Positions 36,557-44,807 of a DNA stretch of 64,000 nt are shown here, in pieces. A model generated the notes under the pieces. That model did not search any database. It was not told the origin of the DNA and saw only the letters and a list, made by a program, of their open reading frames with translations. The stretch covers positions 157,184 to 221,183 of the forward strand of contig JBBIVX010000001.1 of the NCBI GenBank assembly GCA_037439465.1, in the 5' to 3' direction. Every line of letters begins with the position of its first letter. Positions within the stretch are counted from its first letter, which is position 1. This DNA comes from Parasulfuritortus sp037439465. GTDB lineage: Bacteria; Pseudomonadota; Gammaproteobacteria; Burkholderiales; Thiobacillaceae. The translations under genes and the position numbers were made by a program.

Positions 36557-37075
36557 ATGACACCTCTCGGTAAAGCCCTCATCCTCGCCGCCATCGCTTC
36601 GCTGGCGGCCACCTCATCGTTTGCCATCGACCGCGACAACAACCCGCCCGGTCCACGCGGCGGCCCTGGCACCAATTGGGAAAATCCGCGCGGTCCCGCC
36701 GGCGGCCCTGGCGCCAGTCCCAACCGGCGCCATCATCGCGACCGCGACAACAACCCGCCCGGTCCACGCGGCGGCCCCGGCACCAATTGGGAAAATCCAC
36801 CTGGCCCGCGCGGCGGCATCGGCGCCAGTCCCGATGTCAGACATCGCCACAGCGCTTGGCTGAGAGGGCGTATGACCCCGGCCGAATGGACGGTCTTCGT
36901 CAACCTTTCGCTGGCGGAGCGTCATGCCTTTTGCGGCAAGAAACGTATTCACCGCGATTATTGCTGGTTTGACCGCGACGATAACCCGCCCGGCCCGGCA
37001 GGCGGCCCCGGCACCAATTGGGAAAACCCGCCCGGCCCGGCGGGCGGTCCCGGTGCCAGCCCGAATCGCCCTTGA
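36557..37075 (+). CDS. exported Gly/Pro-rich repeat protein of unknown function
   Basis: A 172-residue protein with a clear signal peptide (1-23, cleavage after SFA). The mature chain holds three copies of a 32-33-residue unit, at 25-57, 62-93 and 139-171, of the form D-R-D-N-N-P-P-G-P then GGPGTNWENPPGP and GGPGASP. A distinct 45-residue segment with two cysteines (C126, C136) and a MTPAEWTVFVNLSLAER helix separates copies two and three. A strong AAAGGAGA ribosome binding site lies seven bases before the ATG at 36557. I do not recognise the family; a structural or envelope-associated role is conceivable. The next gene also encodes an exported protein. Confidence 0.8.
   Translation: MTPLGKALILAAIASLAATSSFAIDRDNNPPGPRGGPGTNWENPRGPAGGPGASPNRRHHRDRDNNPPGPRGGPGTNWENPPGPRGGIGASPDVRHRHSAWLRGRMTPAEWTVFVNLSLAERHAFCGKKRIHRDYCWFDRDDNPPGPAGGPGTNWENPPGPAGGPGASPNRP
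36629..37066 (+). repeat. three direct repeats of about 97 bases encoding the Gly/Pro units
   Basis: Copies start at 36629, 36740 and 36971, each beginning GACCGCGAC and containing GGCACCAATTGGGAAAA. Copies one and two are nearly identical at the DNA level; the third is more diverged and set apart by a unique 45-codon segment. This suggests internal duplication with ongoing or recent homogenisation. Confidence 0.9.
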
Positions 37076-37087
37076 TCGCGGTTGAGC

Positions 37088-37462
37088 ATGCGTGCCGTCG
37101 TCTGGCTACTGTTTGGCCTGGCGGCGGCTGCCCATGCCGAGGTTGAACACCGCATCATCCTGCAGACGTCACCCCTGGCCGGCTTTCAGTATCATGCCGG
37201 CCGCGCACTCTTTCCCCTGCTGGCGATTGGCGATCACCTTGCCTTGTGGCGCGAGCCCGACAATCCCCACGATCCCAAGGCCGTGCGGGTGGAATGGCGG
37301 GGCGTTATGCTGGGCTATGTCCCCCGCGCCGACAACCTCGATCTGGCGCGGTTGATAGATATTGGCGCCCAGGTGGAGGGCCGCATCGTGCATCTGCAAA
37401 AGGCGCGCGACCCCTGGCGGCGGATGTTGTTTGAGGTGCTGATCGTCGAGCCTGCCCCCTGA
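37088..37462 (+). CDS. exported HIRAN-domain protein
   Basis: A 124-residue protein with an N-terminal signal peptide (about 1-17, cleavage after AHA). The mature part is a single HIRAN domain: REPDNPHDPKAVRVEW and LGYVPRADNLDLARL are its hallmark segments. HIRAN domains in larger proteins bind DNA ends; a stand-alone exported copy must do something else or bind extracellular DNA. ATG 37088 is preferred to the TTG at 37082. It follows the repeat-protein gene by 12 bases, so the two are probably cotranscribed. Confidence 0.8.
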   Translation: MRAVVWLLFGLAAAAHAEVEHRIILQTSPLAGFQYHAGRALFPLLAIGDHLALWREPDNPHDPKAVRVEWRGVMLGYVPRADNLDLARLIDIGAQVEGRIVHLQKARDPWRRMLFEVLIVEPAP

Positions 37463-37502
37463 AAGGGTAAAATGCGGCCTATTCCCTGCCGCGTATCCCG
37501 TT

Positions 37503-38162
37503 TTGAAAATTCTGGCCTTCGATACTTCCACCGAGTTGTGCTCCGCGGCGCTGTGGCTGGATGGCGAGCTCATCGAGCGCGAGGAGATGGCAGGCAACCG
37601 GCACTCCGAGTTGTTGCTGCCCATGATCCAGTATCTGCTGGCCGAGGCCGGTCTGGCTTTGCCGGAACTCGATGGTCTGGCCTTCGGCAAGGGGCCGGGC
37701 TCGTTCACCGGGTTACGCATCGGTTGTGGTGTCGCTCAGGGACTGGCCTTCGCGGCCGACCTGCCGGTGCATGGTGTGACGACACTGGCAGCGATGGCCC
37801 AGGAGACCATGGCGACCAGTGTACTAAGCTGCATCGATGCACGCATGCATGAGGTTTATGTGGCGGCGTACCGGCGGCAGGGTGATGCCCTGGAAGAAGT
37901 TGTCGCGCCGCGCGTACTGCCGCCGGAGAGGGTTGACTTGCCGGATGCCGGGGGATGGACCGGCGTCGGTACCGGCTTTTCCGCCTACCCGGCGCTGCTG
38001 CATGGCCGGCTGATTGCCGTAGATCCGCTTGTCCACCCGCGGGCGCGGGCCATCGCCCACTTGGCCCGGCCGGTCCTGGTGGCTGGCGGCGGTGTGCCGG
38101 CGGAGTCGGCGGAGCCGTTTTATGTGCGCGACAAGGTTGCCCTGAAGACCGTCGAGCGATGA
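37503..38162 (+). CDS. tsaB: tRNA threonylcarbamoyladenosine biosynthesis protein TsaB
   Basis: A 219-residue ASKHA-fold protein that works with TsaD and TsaE to make t6A at position 37 of ANN-decoding tRNAs. The N-terminal ILAFDTSTE and the GKGPGSFTGLRIG block are the family signatures. The start is TTG 37503. It overlaps rimI by four bases (ATGA), the usual tsaB-rimI pairing. Confidence 0.95.
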   Translation: MKILAFDTSTELCSAALWLDGELIEREEMAGNRHSELLLPMIQYLLAEAGLALPELDGLAFGKGPGSFTGLRIGCGVAQGLAFAADLPVHGVTTLAAMAQETMATSVLSCIDARMHEVYVAAYRRQGDALEEVVAPRVLPPERVDLPDAGGWTGVGTGFSAYPALLHGRLIAVDPLVHPRARAIAHLARPVLVAGGGVPAESAEPFYVRDKVALKTVER

Positions 38163-38623
38163 ATGCGCGTCTGCAATCCGTACCCCTAAACTTCCGCCCC
38201 ATGGCCGCGGCGGACGTCGACACCATCATCCTCATCGAGCGGGCCGCCTATCCCTACCCCTGGACGCGCGGCAATTTCGTCGATTGTCTGACGGCAGGCT
38301 ATAGTTGCTGGGTGGTGGAGGTGGAGGCGAGGATAGTCGGTTACAGCATATTGATGGCGGCGGTGGGCGAGGGCCATGTGCTCAATTGTTGCGTCACCCC
38401 TGATTGGCAGGGACGCGGCCTCGGCCGTCGGCTGATGCAAAAACTGCTGGCCACCGCGGCGGAGCATGGGGTGCAGACCCTGTTTCTCGAGGTGCGTACT
38501 TCCAATGGCCGCGCCATCTCGCTTTACGAGAACCTCGGTTTCGAGGCAGTGGGGTTGCGTCGCCACTATTATCCGGCCGATCAGGGTCGTGAAGATGCAC
38601 TCGTCATGAGGTATTGCCGATGA
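38159..38623 (+). CDS. rimI: ribosomal protein S18 alanine N-acetyltransferase
   Basis: A 154-residue GNAT acetyltransferase that modifies the N-terminus of ribosomal protein S18. The acetyl-CoA loop VTPDWQGRGLGRRLM lies in the middle, and LFLEVRTSNGRAISLYENLGF is the following conserved stretch. ATG 38159 overlaps the tsaB stop; the longer frame from 37955 is a shadow of tsaB. Its own stop overlaps the next gene by four bases. Confidence 0.95.
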   Translation: MNARLQSVPLNFRPMAAADVDTIILIERAAYPYPWTRGNFVDCLTAGYSCWVVEVEARIVGYSILMAAVGEGHVLNCCVTPDWQGRGLGRRLMQKLLATAAEHGVQTLFLEVRTSNGRAISLYENLGFEAVGLRRHYYPADQGREDALVMRYCR

Positions 38624-39336
38624 GCCTTGGTCATCGGGAGCGGTTGCAAACCTTGGGTTTGTGGCCTGTTTGGCGGCGGCGCGACAGCAGCGTGGCCGCG
38701 CTCGGCGATGTCGCCGCCGTGGCGGCGACGCCCGCCGGGCAAACCAGCGCCGCGCCTGAAGATGGCGCGTTTATGGATATGGAAGCCTTGCGTCAGGCGG
38801 TTTTGACCTGCACGCGCTGCGCGTTAAGCAAAACCCGTACCCAAGGGGTGTTTGGCAGCGGCGACAGCCACGCCGAACTGATGCTCATCGGTGAGGCGCC
38901 TGGCGCCGAGGAAGACCGCCGGGGCGAGCCTTTCGTCGGCCAGGCGGGGAAACTGCTGGACGCCATGCTGGCGGCGATCGGCCGCCGGCGTGGTGACAAC
39001 CTTTATATCGCCAACGTGCTGAAGTCGCGGCCACCTGGCAACCGCGATCCGAAAGCGGAGGAGGTGGCGGCCTGCCGGCCCTATCTGGAGCGCCAGATCG
39101 ATCTCATCCGGCCGCGTCTGATCGTCGCCCTGGGGCGATTCGCCGCGCAGAGCCTGCTGCTCACCGAAACCTCCATCTCACGTCTGCGCGGCAGGGTACA
39201 TGAATACCGTGGCACACCGCTGCTGGTCACGTATCATCCGGCCTACCTGCTTCGCAATCAGGCTGACAAGGCCAAGGCGTGGGAAGATTGGTGTCTGGTG
39301 CGCCAAACCCTGGCTGCCTTGCCCCGCAAAGCATGA
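38620..39336 (+). CDS. family 4-type uracil-DNA glycosylase with Cys-to-Ser change
   Basis: A 238-residue uracil-DNA glycosylase that removes uracil from DNA. The GEAPGAEED and PFVGQAGKLLD motifs (91-114) and the VTYHPAYLLR motif near the end are typical of family 4. These enzymes hold a 4Fe-4S cluster with four cysteines. Here C64, C67 and C152 are present, but the third ligand, normally in KCRPP, is S136 (KSRPP), with the expected 16-residue spacing to C152. A divergent N-terminal extension of about 50 residues precedes the domain. ATG 38620 overlaps the rimI stop, completing the tsaB-rimI-udg operon. Confidence 0.9.
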   Translation: MSLGHRERLQTLGLWPVWRRRDSSVAALGDVAAVAATPAGQTSAAPEDGAFMDMEALRQAVLTCTRCALSKTRTQGVFGSGDSHAELMLIGEAPGAEEDRRGEPFVGQAGKLLDAMLAAIGRRRGDNLYIANVLKSRPPGNRDPKAEEVAACRPYLERQIDLIRPRLIVALGRFAAQSLLLTETSISRLRGRVHEYRGTPLLVTYHPAYLLRNQADKAKAWEDWCLVRQTLAALPRKA

Positions 39337-39352
39337 CTACAAGGAGACGGCA

Positions 39353-39985
39353 ATGGTACGTGACTTTATGTATTTGATTGTTGTTGTATGGCTTGGCACG
39401 GCCTTGTCCGGCTGTGGCTACAACACCCTGCAAGCGCAGGATGAGGCGGTCAAGGCGCAGTGGTCCGAGGTTATCAACCAGTATCAGCGCCGCGCCGACC
39501 TGGTGCCCAATCTGGTCAATACGGTGAAGGGCTATGCCGCCCACGAGAAGGACATCCTCATCCAGGTCACCGAGGCACGTGCCCAGGTCGGCAAGATTGT
39601 CGCCACGCCGGAACTGGTCAACGACGAGGTGGCCTTCCAGAAATTCCAGGCCGCACAGGCCAACCTGAGCAGCGCGCTGAGCCGCCTATTGGTGGTGGCG
39701 GAGAACTACCCGCAATTGAAGGCCGATGCTGCCTTCCGTGACTTGCAGGCCCAGCTCGAAGGCACCGAGAACCGTGTCACCGTGGCCCGCAACCGCTATA
39801 TTCAGGCGGTGAGGGACTATAACACCACGGTGCGCCAGTTTCCCAGCAACCTCACGGCCATGTTGTTCGGTCACAAGACCAAGGCGAATTTCACTGTGGA
39901 AAACGAGAAGGCGATCAGCGTGCCGCCCAAGGTCGATTTCACGGCGCCGACCACATCCCCGGCGTCAGCCCCGGGCGGTCATTGA
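39353..39985 (+). CDS. LemA-family lipoprotein
   Basis: A 210-residue LemA protein with a lipoprotein signal: the lipobox ALSGC places the acylated cysteine at C21. The helical core follows, with the family segment YQRRADLVPNLVNTVKGYAAHEK split around 45-66 and NRYIQAVRDYN near 150. AAGGAG precedes ATG 39353 by eight bases. LemA is usually followed by TPM-domain genes, but here the next gene is ppsR on the other strand and the two stops overlap by seven bases. Function unknown; an envelope role is likely. Confidence 0.9.
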   Translation: MVRDFMYLIVVVWLGTALSGCGYNTLQAQDEAVKAQWSEVINQYQRRADLVPNLVNTVKGYAAHEKDILIQVTEARAQVGKIVATPELVNDEVAFQKFQAAQANLSSALSRLLVVAENYPQLKADAAFRDLQAQLEGTENRVTVARNRYIQAVRDYNTTVRQFPSNLTAMLFGHKTKANFTVENEKAISVPPKVDFTAPTTSPASAPGGH

Positions 39986-40800
39986 TGGTTGTTCTTGAGC
40001 AGGGATTGCCGCAGTAGCGCGGCAATCTCCTCAATCGATCGCGTGGTCGAATCCAGTATGGGGATACCGGCCGCGAGCATCCTGCGCTCTGCCGCTTCCA
40101 ATTCCTGCCGGCAAGTCGCCAGCTCGGCATAAACGCTGTTGGGCCGTCGCTCGGCGCGAATCCGCGCCAGCCGTTCCGGCGAGAGGGTGAGTCCGCGCAG
40201 TTTGGGGAGGAAGGGTTTGAGTGAGGGCGGCAGCCCAGGACGCTCGAAGTCCTCCGGGGTAAGCGGATAGTTGGCGACCTTCAACCCATACTGCATGGCC
40301 ATGTACAACGATGTTGGGGTTTTACCACAACGCGAAACGCCGACCAGTATCAGGTCGGCGCGCTCGTATTTTTCCGTCGACAGGCCATCGTCCGAAGCCA
40401 ACGAGTAGTTCACCGCGTCGATACGGGCGTGGTACGCGTCCTGGTCGGAGGCGCTGTGCGACTGGCCGCGCACCGGGGTGGCGGGTCGGCCCAATTCGCC
40501 GATGAGCTGACCAAGAAAGTGGCCGTAGACATCCATCACCAGGGCATTGCTGGTCGCCAGCTCGGCGCGTGCGCCGGCGTCGGTCAGGGTGGAGAAGACC
40601 AAAGGCCGCAAATTTGAGGTCTTCCAGGCCTGGCGGATGCGATTGACGGCATTGCGCACTTTCTCCGGTGTATCGACGAATAGTAAACTCACGAACGCGA
40701 ACGCTTCGCCGGGAAATTGGGAGAGGAGACTCTTGCCAATGATCTCGGCCGTGATGCCGGTATGGTCGGAAATGATGAAGACCGATCGTTGCTGGCTCAT
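39979..40800 (-). CDS. ppsR: PEP synthase regulatory protein (kinase/pyrophosphorylase)
   Basis: A 273-residue DUF299 protein. It switches phosphoenolpyruvate synthase off by ADP-dependent phosphorylation of a threonine and on by Pi-dependent dephosphorylation. The P-loop GVSRCGKT is in the middle, and SDHTGITAE starts the conserved N-terminal region. ATG 40800 matches the usual family start; an upstream ATG at 40833 would add 11 residues and cannot be excluded. It is divergent from its target gene ppsA, with about 100 bases between them. Confidence 0.95.
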   Translation of the reverse strand: MSQQRSVFIISDHTGITAEIIGKSLLSQFPGEAFAFVSLLFVDTPEKVRNAVNRIRQAWKTSNLRPLVFSTLTDAGARAELATSNALVMDVYGHFLGQLIGELGRPATPVRGQSHSASDQDAYHARIDAVNYSLASDDGLSTEKYERADLILVGVSRCGKTPTSLYMAMQYGLKVANYPLTPEDFERPGLPPSLKPFLPKLRGLTLSPERLARIRAERRPNSVYAELATCRQELEAAERRMLAAGIPILDSTTRSIEEIAALLRQSLLKNNHQ

Positions 40801-40903
40801 GGGGGAGGAAGCTCGCGGGTTGTGTTCAATCATGGGTTACGGCCGTCGCGCTTCGCGGGGAGGCGTCGCGTGCCGCGCCTTTAACTCGTTTACCGAGGAT
40901 GAA

Positions 40904-43270
40904 ATGGACTATATCGCGCGCTTTCAGAACCTGTCTATGCATGACGTGGACAAGGTCGGCGGCAAGAACGCCTCTCTTGGCGAAATGATCTCGAACCTGG
41001 AGGGCAAGGGGGTGCGGGTACCGGGTGGGTTTGCCACCACGGCCGAAGCCTTCCGGGAGTATCTCGCCGGGAATGATTTGGCCGAACGTATCGCCCAGCG
41101 CATGCATGGGCTGGATGTCGATGATGTGCAGGCGTTAGCCGCCGCCGGGAAGGAAATCCGTGGCTGGCTGTTGGAGGCGCCACTCCCCGAAGGACTGGCC
41201 CAGGCCATCCGGCACGAGCACCGCCTGATGTGCGCCGAGGCCGAAGAGGACATCCAGTTTGCGGTGCGATCTTCCGCCACCGCCGAGGACCTGCCTGACG
41301 CCTCCTTCGCCGGTCAGCAGGAGACCTTTCTCAATATCCAGGGCTATGACAACCTGATCGACGCAGTGAAGCGCTGTTTCGCCTCACTTTATAACGACCG
41401 TGCCATCGCCTATCGGGTCCACCACGGTTTCGAGCACGCGGTGGTCGCGCTGTCGGCGGGCATACAGCGCATGGTCCGTTCCGACAAGGGCGCCGCCGGC
41501 GTGATGTTCACCCTCGACACCGAATCTGGTTTTCCCGATGTGGTCTTCATCAACGCCTCATATGGTTTGGGCGAGACCGTGGTGCAGGGGTCGGTCAACC
41601 CCGATGAATATTACGTTCACAAACCCGGACTCAGGGCCGGCAAGCGCGCCGTCATCCGCAAGAAACTGGGCGACAAGGCCATCCGCATGGTCTTCGCCAG
41701 CGAGTCGGTGGCCGAGCGTTCCACCCTGATTGAGGATGTGCCGCCGGCCTACCGCGGGCAGTTCGCGCTGAACGACGGCGAGTTGCTGGAATTGTCGCGT
41801 TATGCCCTGATCATCGAGGATCATTACGGTCGTCCGATGGACATCGAATGGGGCCGCGACGGCCTCGATGGCAAGCTCTACATACTGCAAGCCCGGCCGG
41901 AGACGGTGAAATCGCGCGCCACCAAGGTGCAGACCCGCTTCAAGCTGCTGGAAAAAGGTCCGCTCCTAGCCCAGGGCCGTGCCATCGGCAGCAAGATCGG
42001 CCAGGGCCCGGCCAAGGTCATCAAGCATCTGTCGCAAATGCACGAGGTCAAGCCCGGCGACGTGCTCATCGCCGAGATGACCGATCCGGATTGGGAGCCG
42101 GTGATGAAACGGGCCGCCGCCATTGTCACCGACCGGGGCGGGCGTACCTGTCATGCCGCCATCGTTGCCCGCGAATTGGGGGTGCCGGCGGTGGTGGGGA
42201 CGGGTAACGCCACCAGCAGCGTGGCCGAAGGCACTAACGTCACCGTTTCCTGCGCCGAAGGTGAGGACGGGCATGTCTACGAAGGTCTGCTTAAATATGA
42301 GAAGTCGGAAACCATCATGCAGACCATGCCCGACATACCGGTCAAGATCATGATGAACGTGGGCAATCCCGAGCAAGCCTTCCACTTCGCCATGCTGCCC
42401 AACGAAGGTGTTGGACTTGCCCGGCTCGAATTCATCATCAACAACGCCATCGGCATCCACCCCAACGCGGCGCTGGCCTATCGCAAGATGCCCGAGGACG
42501 TGCAAATGGCCATCGAGGCCAAGATTCACGGCTACAACGACCCGGTCAATTTCTACGTCGAGAAACTGGCCGAGGGCATAGGCACCATCGCTGCCGCCTT
42601 CTGGCCAAAGCGCGTCATCGTCCGCTTGTCCGACTTCAAATCGAACGAGTACGCCAACCTCATCGGCGGCAAGCTCTACGAGCCGCACGAGGAAAACCCG
42701 ATGATCGGCTTCCGCGGTGCCGGCCGCTACGCCCATCACCTATTCCTGCACGCCTTTCAGCTCGAATGCCGGGCGATGCGGAGGGTGCGCGAGGATATGG
42801 GGCTGACCAACGTGGAGATCATGCTGCCGTTCGTGCGTACCCTGAAAGATGCCGACGATGCGCTGGCCGTGCTTGCCGAGAATGGCCTCAAGCGCGGCGA
42901 GAACGGTCTCAAAATGATCATGATGTGCGAGCTGCCGGCCAACGTCCTGCTGGCCGAGGAGTTCCTGCAACGTTTCGATGGTTTCTCCATCGGCTCCAAC
43001 GATCTCACCCAGCTAACCCTCGGCCTGGACCGCGATTCCAGCCTGGTCGCGGAGAAATTCGACGAGCGCAATCCGGCCGTGATGAAGTTTCTCGCCATGG
43101 CCATCGCCGCCTGCAAGAAGGCCAACAAATACGTCGGCATCTGCGGCCAGGGTCCGTCCGACCATCCCGATCTGGCGGAATGGTTGATGCGGCAGGGCAT
43201 AGACAGCCTGTCGCTGAATCCGGACACGGTGGTCGGTACTTGGATGTGGCTGGCGAATCAACAACGCTGA
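40904..43270 (+). CDS. ppsA: phosphoenolpyruvate synthase
   Basis: A 788-residue enzyme converting pyruvate, ATP and water to phosphoenolpyruvate, AMP and phosphate, a gluconeogenic step. The ATP-grasp domain (about 15-350), the phosphohistidine domain with catalytic histidine in DRGGRTCHAAI, and the PEP-binding barrel with the VEIMLPFVRT segment are in order. ATG 40904 gives the normal length; the longer frame from 40547 runs over ppsR. The gene ends 18 bases before an intrinsic terminator. Confidence 0.97.
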   Translation: MDYIARFQNLSMHDVDKVGGKNASLGEMISNLEGKGVRVPGGFATTAEAFREYLAGNDLAERIAQRMHGLDVDDVQALAAAGKEIRGWLLEAPLPEGLAQAIRHEHRLMCAEAEEDIQFAVRSSATAEDLPDASFAGQQETFLNIQGYDNLIDAVKRCFASLYNDRAIAYRVHHGFEHAVVALSAGIQRMVRSDKGAAGVMFTLDTESGFPDVVFINASYGLGETVVQGSVNPDEYYVHKPGLRAGKRAVIRKKLGDKAIRMVFASESVAERSTLIEDVPPAYRGQFALNDGELLELSRYALIIEDHYGRPMDIEWGRDGLDGKLYILQARPETVKSRATKVQTRFKLLEKGPLLAQGRAIGSKIGQGPAKVIKHLSQMHEVKPGDVLIAEMTDPDWEPVMKRAAAIVTDRGGRTCHAAIVARELGVPAVVGTGNATSSVAEGTNVTVSCAEGEDGHVYEGLLKYEKSETIMQTMPDIPVKIMMNVGNPEQAFHFAMLPNEGVGLARLEFIINNAIGIHPNAALAYRKMPEDVQMAIEAKIHGYNDPVNFYVEKLAEGIGTIAAAFWPKRVIVRLSDFKSNEYANLIGGKLYEPHEENPMIGFRGAGRYAHHLFLHAFQLECRAMRRVREDMGLTNVEIMLPFVRTLKDADDALAVLAENGLKRGENGLKMIMMCELPANVLLAEEFLQRFDGFSIGSNDLTQLTLGLDRDSSLVAEKFDERNPAVMKFLAMAIAACKKANKYVGICGQGPSDHPDLAEWLMRQGIDSLSLNPDTVVGTWMWLANQQR

Positions 43271-43288
43271 GGGCTGGCGGCGCAGGCC

Positions 43289-43318
43289 AAAGACCGGGTT
43301 CAGGCCCGGTCTTTTTTT
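43289..43318 (+). terminator. intrinsic terminator of ppsA
   Basis: AAAGACCGGG-TTCAGG-CCCGGTCTTT: a 10-bp perfect stem with a six-base loop, the right arm running into a T-tract (43312-43318). It sits between convergent ppsA and the HDOD gene; its A-rich left arm is short, so it is best read as terminating rightward transcripts. Confidence 0.92.
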
Positions 43319-43328
43319 ACCGCTTGGT

Positions 43329-44807
43329 TTAACCCTTGACCCAGCCCAGCCCCTTGGCGGCTTCAAGGCACAGTGTCTTGAAGTCCTGGTAGGTCTGGGC
43401 ATCCAGGCCGCATTCGCCATGACCGCGGTCGGCATAAATGAAGCCGATGGGCTTGGCCCCGGCAAACAGCGACATGGCATAGAAGTCGCCTTGGCCGATC
43501 ATGTCCCGGAGATTTGGACTCACCAGTGGCCACAGTCTGCCGCGGTTGTCGGGGTTGACCCAGACCCCTTGCATCGTGCGCATGAGTTGGCCGAAGAGAT
43601 CCTTGCTGTCGAGCGGCAACTCGAAATGGCGCAGCGGGTCTTCGCTGGCGATGCCGAGAGTGAAGCGGCACTTGACCCGCTTGCCGTCCTGCGTGGCCAG
43701 GGCAAAGAGTACACGGGAAAGCCCAAGTCCGCTGTGCAGCCCCTTGAGAATGATGGCCAGCATCTGACTGAGCGTAAGGCTGCCATCGAGATGGCCTTCG
43801 ATCTTGGCGATGGTTTCCTGCACGATGGATTTGACCGGCATTGGACACACCGTAGGCGCCGTCGTTTCGTTTTCAACTACTGCCGTCGGTGGCGGCGTGG
43901 CGGGTTTGACGGCGGCCTCTTCCTGCGGCCACTCGCCCGGCTCCAGCGGCAGCCAGGCCGCCGCCGGTGTGGCGGGTACCCAATGGCCGGCGCGGGCGGC
44001 GCGGATGGCATTGGCGTGGGCGGTGGCGATGACAGCATCGAGCGGCATGTGTTCCACCTCCACCAAGGCCTGATAGCTGTTGAACAGGTCCTCCCCCCAC
44101 CAGCCGTGGCGGCTGGCGTGGGTGATGCCCAAGACGGCCTGCAGTATGGTCTGGCGGGGTTGCTCGGCGTATTTTTCATCCAACAGTGCGCGGATGGCGT
44201 CTGGAATCTTCCACGCCTCCAGCAGCATTAGCCGCAGCGGCGTCAAGGCGAAGCCCAGGGTTTGCCGTTCCGCCTCGGCCGATGGCATCTGCCGGCGGTG
44301 TTGCGCCAGTCGTTCGGCGACATCTGGCGCATCCAGCCAGAACAGGAATTCCGGTGCGTAATAGAGCACGGCGGCAACCTGGATTTCCTCGGCGCGCAGG
44401 TCGTGATGCAAGGTGGCAAAGTCGCGTGCCTGCCAGGCGGCGTGCTGCGCCAGTCGGGCCAACCGGAAAAGCGAGCCGAGGATGGCGCGGTCGCGCCCTT
44501 GCGGCGTCTCCTCCAGTACCGGCAGGGTACGCGCCTTTTCCAGGAAGCGTCCGGCGCCCTGCATCAGGATGGCATGTTCGACTGTCGCCACTTCGGCGCC
44601 GAAATGGCGGCTGCTGCGGTTATTGGCCGTGTAGATCAGACGCAGAGTGGCGAGGGGGTCAGCCAGGATGGGCGCAGCAATCTCACGCGCACTGAGTGCG
44701 TCGCCGCCCGTGGCTAGTTGCAGCAGCCTCTTCTTGGTATGCCGAAAGACTGGCGTCTCTCCCGGCTTCAGCCGCGTAAGCCAGGTATCCAGGGTCATCG
44801 CCGCCAT
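43329..44807 (-). CDS. HDOD-domain protein with C-terminal GAF-like region
   Basis: A 492-residue cytoplasmic protein. The N-terminal and central region resembles an HDOD domain (about 10-270), a fold related to HD phosphohydrolases but without the metal-binding HD motif, found in signalling proteins. An alanine/proline-rich linker (about 280-320) leads to a C-terminal segment (about 325-490) that looks GAF-like (LSRVLFALATQDGKRVKC...). Ligand and partner unknown. It follows the methyltransferase and motAB genes and overlaps the methyltransferase by 13 bases, so it may belong to a motility-linked operon. Confidence 0.7.
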   Translation of the reverse strand: MAAMTLDTWLTRLKPGETPVFRHTKKRLLQLATGGDALSAREIAAPILADPLATLRLIYTANNRSSRHFGAEVATVEHAILMQGAGRFLEKARTLPVLEETPQGRDRAILGSLFRLARLAQHAAWQARDFATLHHDLRAEEIQVAAVLYYAPEFLFWLDAPDVAERLAQHRRQMPSAEAERQTLGFALTPLRLMLLEAWKIPDAIRALLDEKYAEQPRQTILQAVLGITHASRHGWWGEDLFNSYQALVEVEHMPLDAVIATAHANAIRAARAGHWVPATPAAAWLPLEPGEWPQEEAAVKPATPPPTAVVENETTAPTVCPMPVKSIVQETIAKIEGHLDGSLTLSQMLAIILKGLHSGLGLSRVLFALATQDGKRVKCRFTLGIASEDPLRHFELPLDSKDLFGQLMRTMQGVWVNPDNRGRLWPLVSPNLRDMIGQGDFYAMSLFAGAKPIGFIYADRGHGECGLDAQTYQDFKTLCLEAAKGLGWVKG

